From an uncultured Acetatifactor sp. (GTDB lineage Bacteria > Bacillota > Clostridia > Lachnospirales > Lachnospiraceae), in the NCBI GenBank assembly GCA_910586835.1, contig CAJUJU010000054.1:1-22549 (forward strand): a DNA stretch of 22,549 bases, given 5' to 3'. Positions 22,457-22,549 of this stretch are shown here, piece after piece. The notes below the pieces were generated by a model, which was not told the DNA's origin, did not search any database, and saw nothing but the letters and a program-made list of their open reading frames with translations. Numbering within the stretch: position 1 is the first letter of the stretch; each line of letters opens with the position of its first letter. Position numbers and translations under genes: made by a program.

Positions 22457-22549
22457 CTTTGACACAGGCGAGGAAGTCGAACCCGTTGGGTTCAGACTCC
22501 CGTCTACTCCACTTTGACACAGGCGAGGAAGTCGAACCCGTTGGGTTCA
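22440..22549. repeat. 55-bp tandem repeat derived from the tmRNA 3' end
   Basis: Two identical 55-base units (22440-22494, 22495-22549) start in the tmRNA T-loop. Each contains the last 17 bases of the tmRNA, then CTTTGACACAGGCGAGG and a hairpin, GAACCC-GTT-GGGTTC, that can extend by AGTC/GACT across the junction. The window ends exactly at the end of unit 2, so more copies may follow. Confidence 0.9.

Overview
The window looks like a chromosomal segment of an anaerobic Firmicute, most likely a member of the Clostridia close to Lachnospiraceae. The clues are strong AGGAGG-type ribosome binding sites, sigma-A promoters of the TTGACA-17-TATAAT kind, the gene order secG-rnr-smpB-ssrA, a tmRNA tag ending in ALAA, an archaeal-type aspartyl-tRNA synthetase and a ferredoxin-fused aldo/keto reductase. 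The family assignment is inference.

Layout, left to right. Positions 1-130 hold a tandem hairpin-bearing repeat. Next come an archaeal-type AspRS (+) and, convergent with it, an Rpn/PD-(D/E)XK transposase-like nuclease (-) whose C-terminus is built from a 21-bp tandem repeat. The two are separated by a long hairpin element. After an AT-rich divergent promoter region lies a two-gene unit of unknown function: a membrane protein with a basic coiled coil, then a winged-helix protein. An aldo/keto reductase with two Fe-S motifs and a secreted, coiled-coil-stalked PIG-L-type deacetylase follow, then enolase with a clear terminator.

From about 9.78 to 18.4 kb there is a complete peptide ABC transporter operon (oppA-oppB-oppC-oppD-oppF) behind a near-consensus promoter. 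A terminator-like hairpin and a second long hairpin lie between oppA and oppB. Four of its five proteins are larger than the usual family members. OppD is the most extreme, with about 375 extra residues between the Q-loop and the ABC signature. OppC has about 190 extra residues between its first membrane segment and the permease domain. OppD also lacks all the cysteines of its usual C-terminal Fe-S motif. I regard this enlarged transporter as the most interesting system in the window.

The right end is a conserved RNA and translation quality-control block: a DUF3899-like membrane protein, secG (own promoter and terminator), a REP-like repeat element, rnr, smpB and ssrA (tmRNA). RNase R, SmpB and tmRNA act together in trans-translation and in decay of non-stop mRNA. 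The last 110 bases are two identical 55-bp units that copy the 3' end of the tmRNA, and the window ends inside or at the end of this array.
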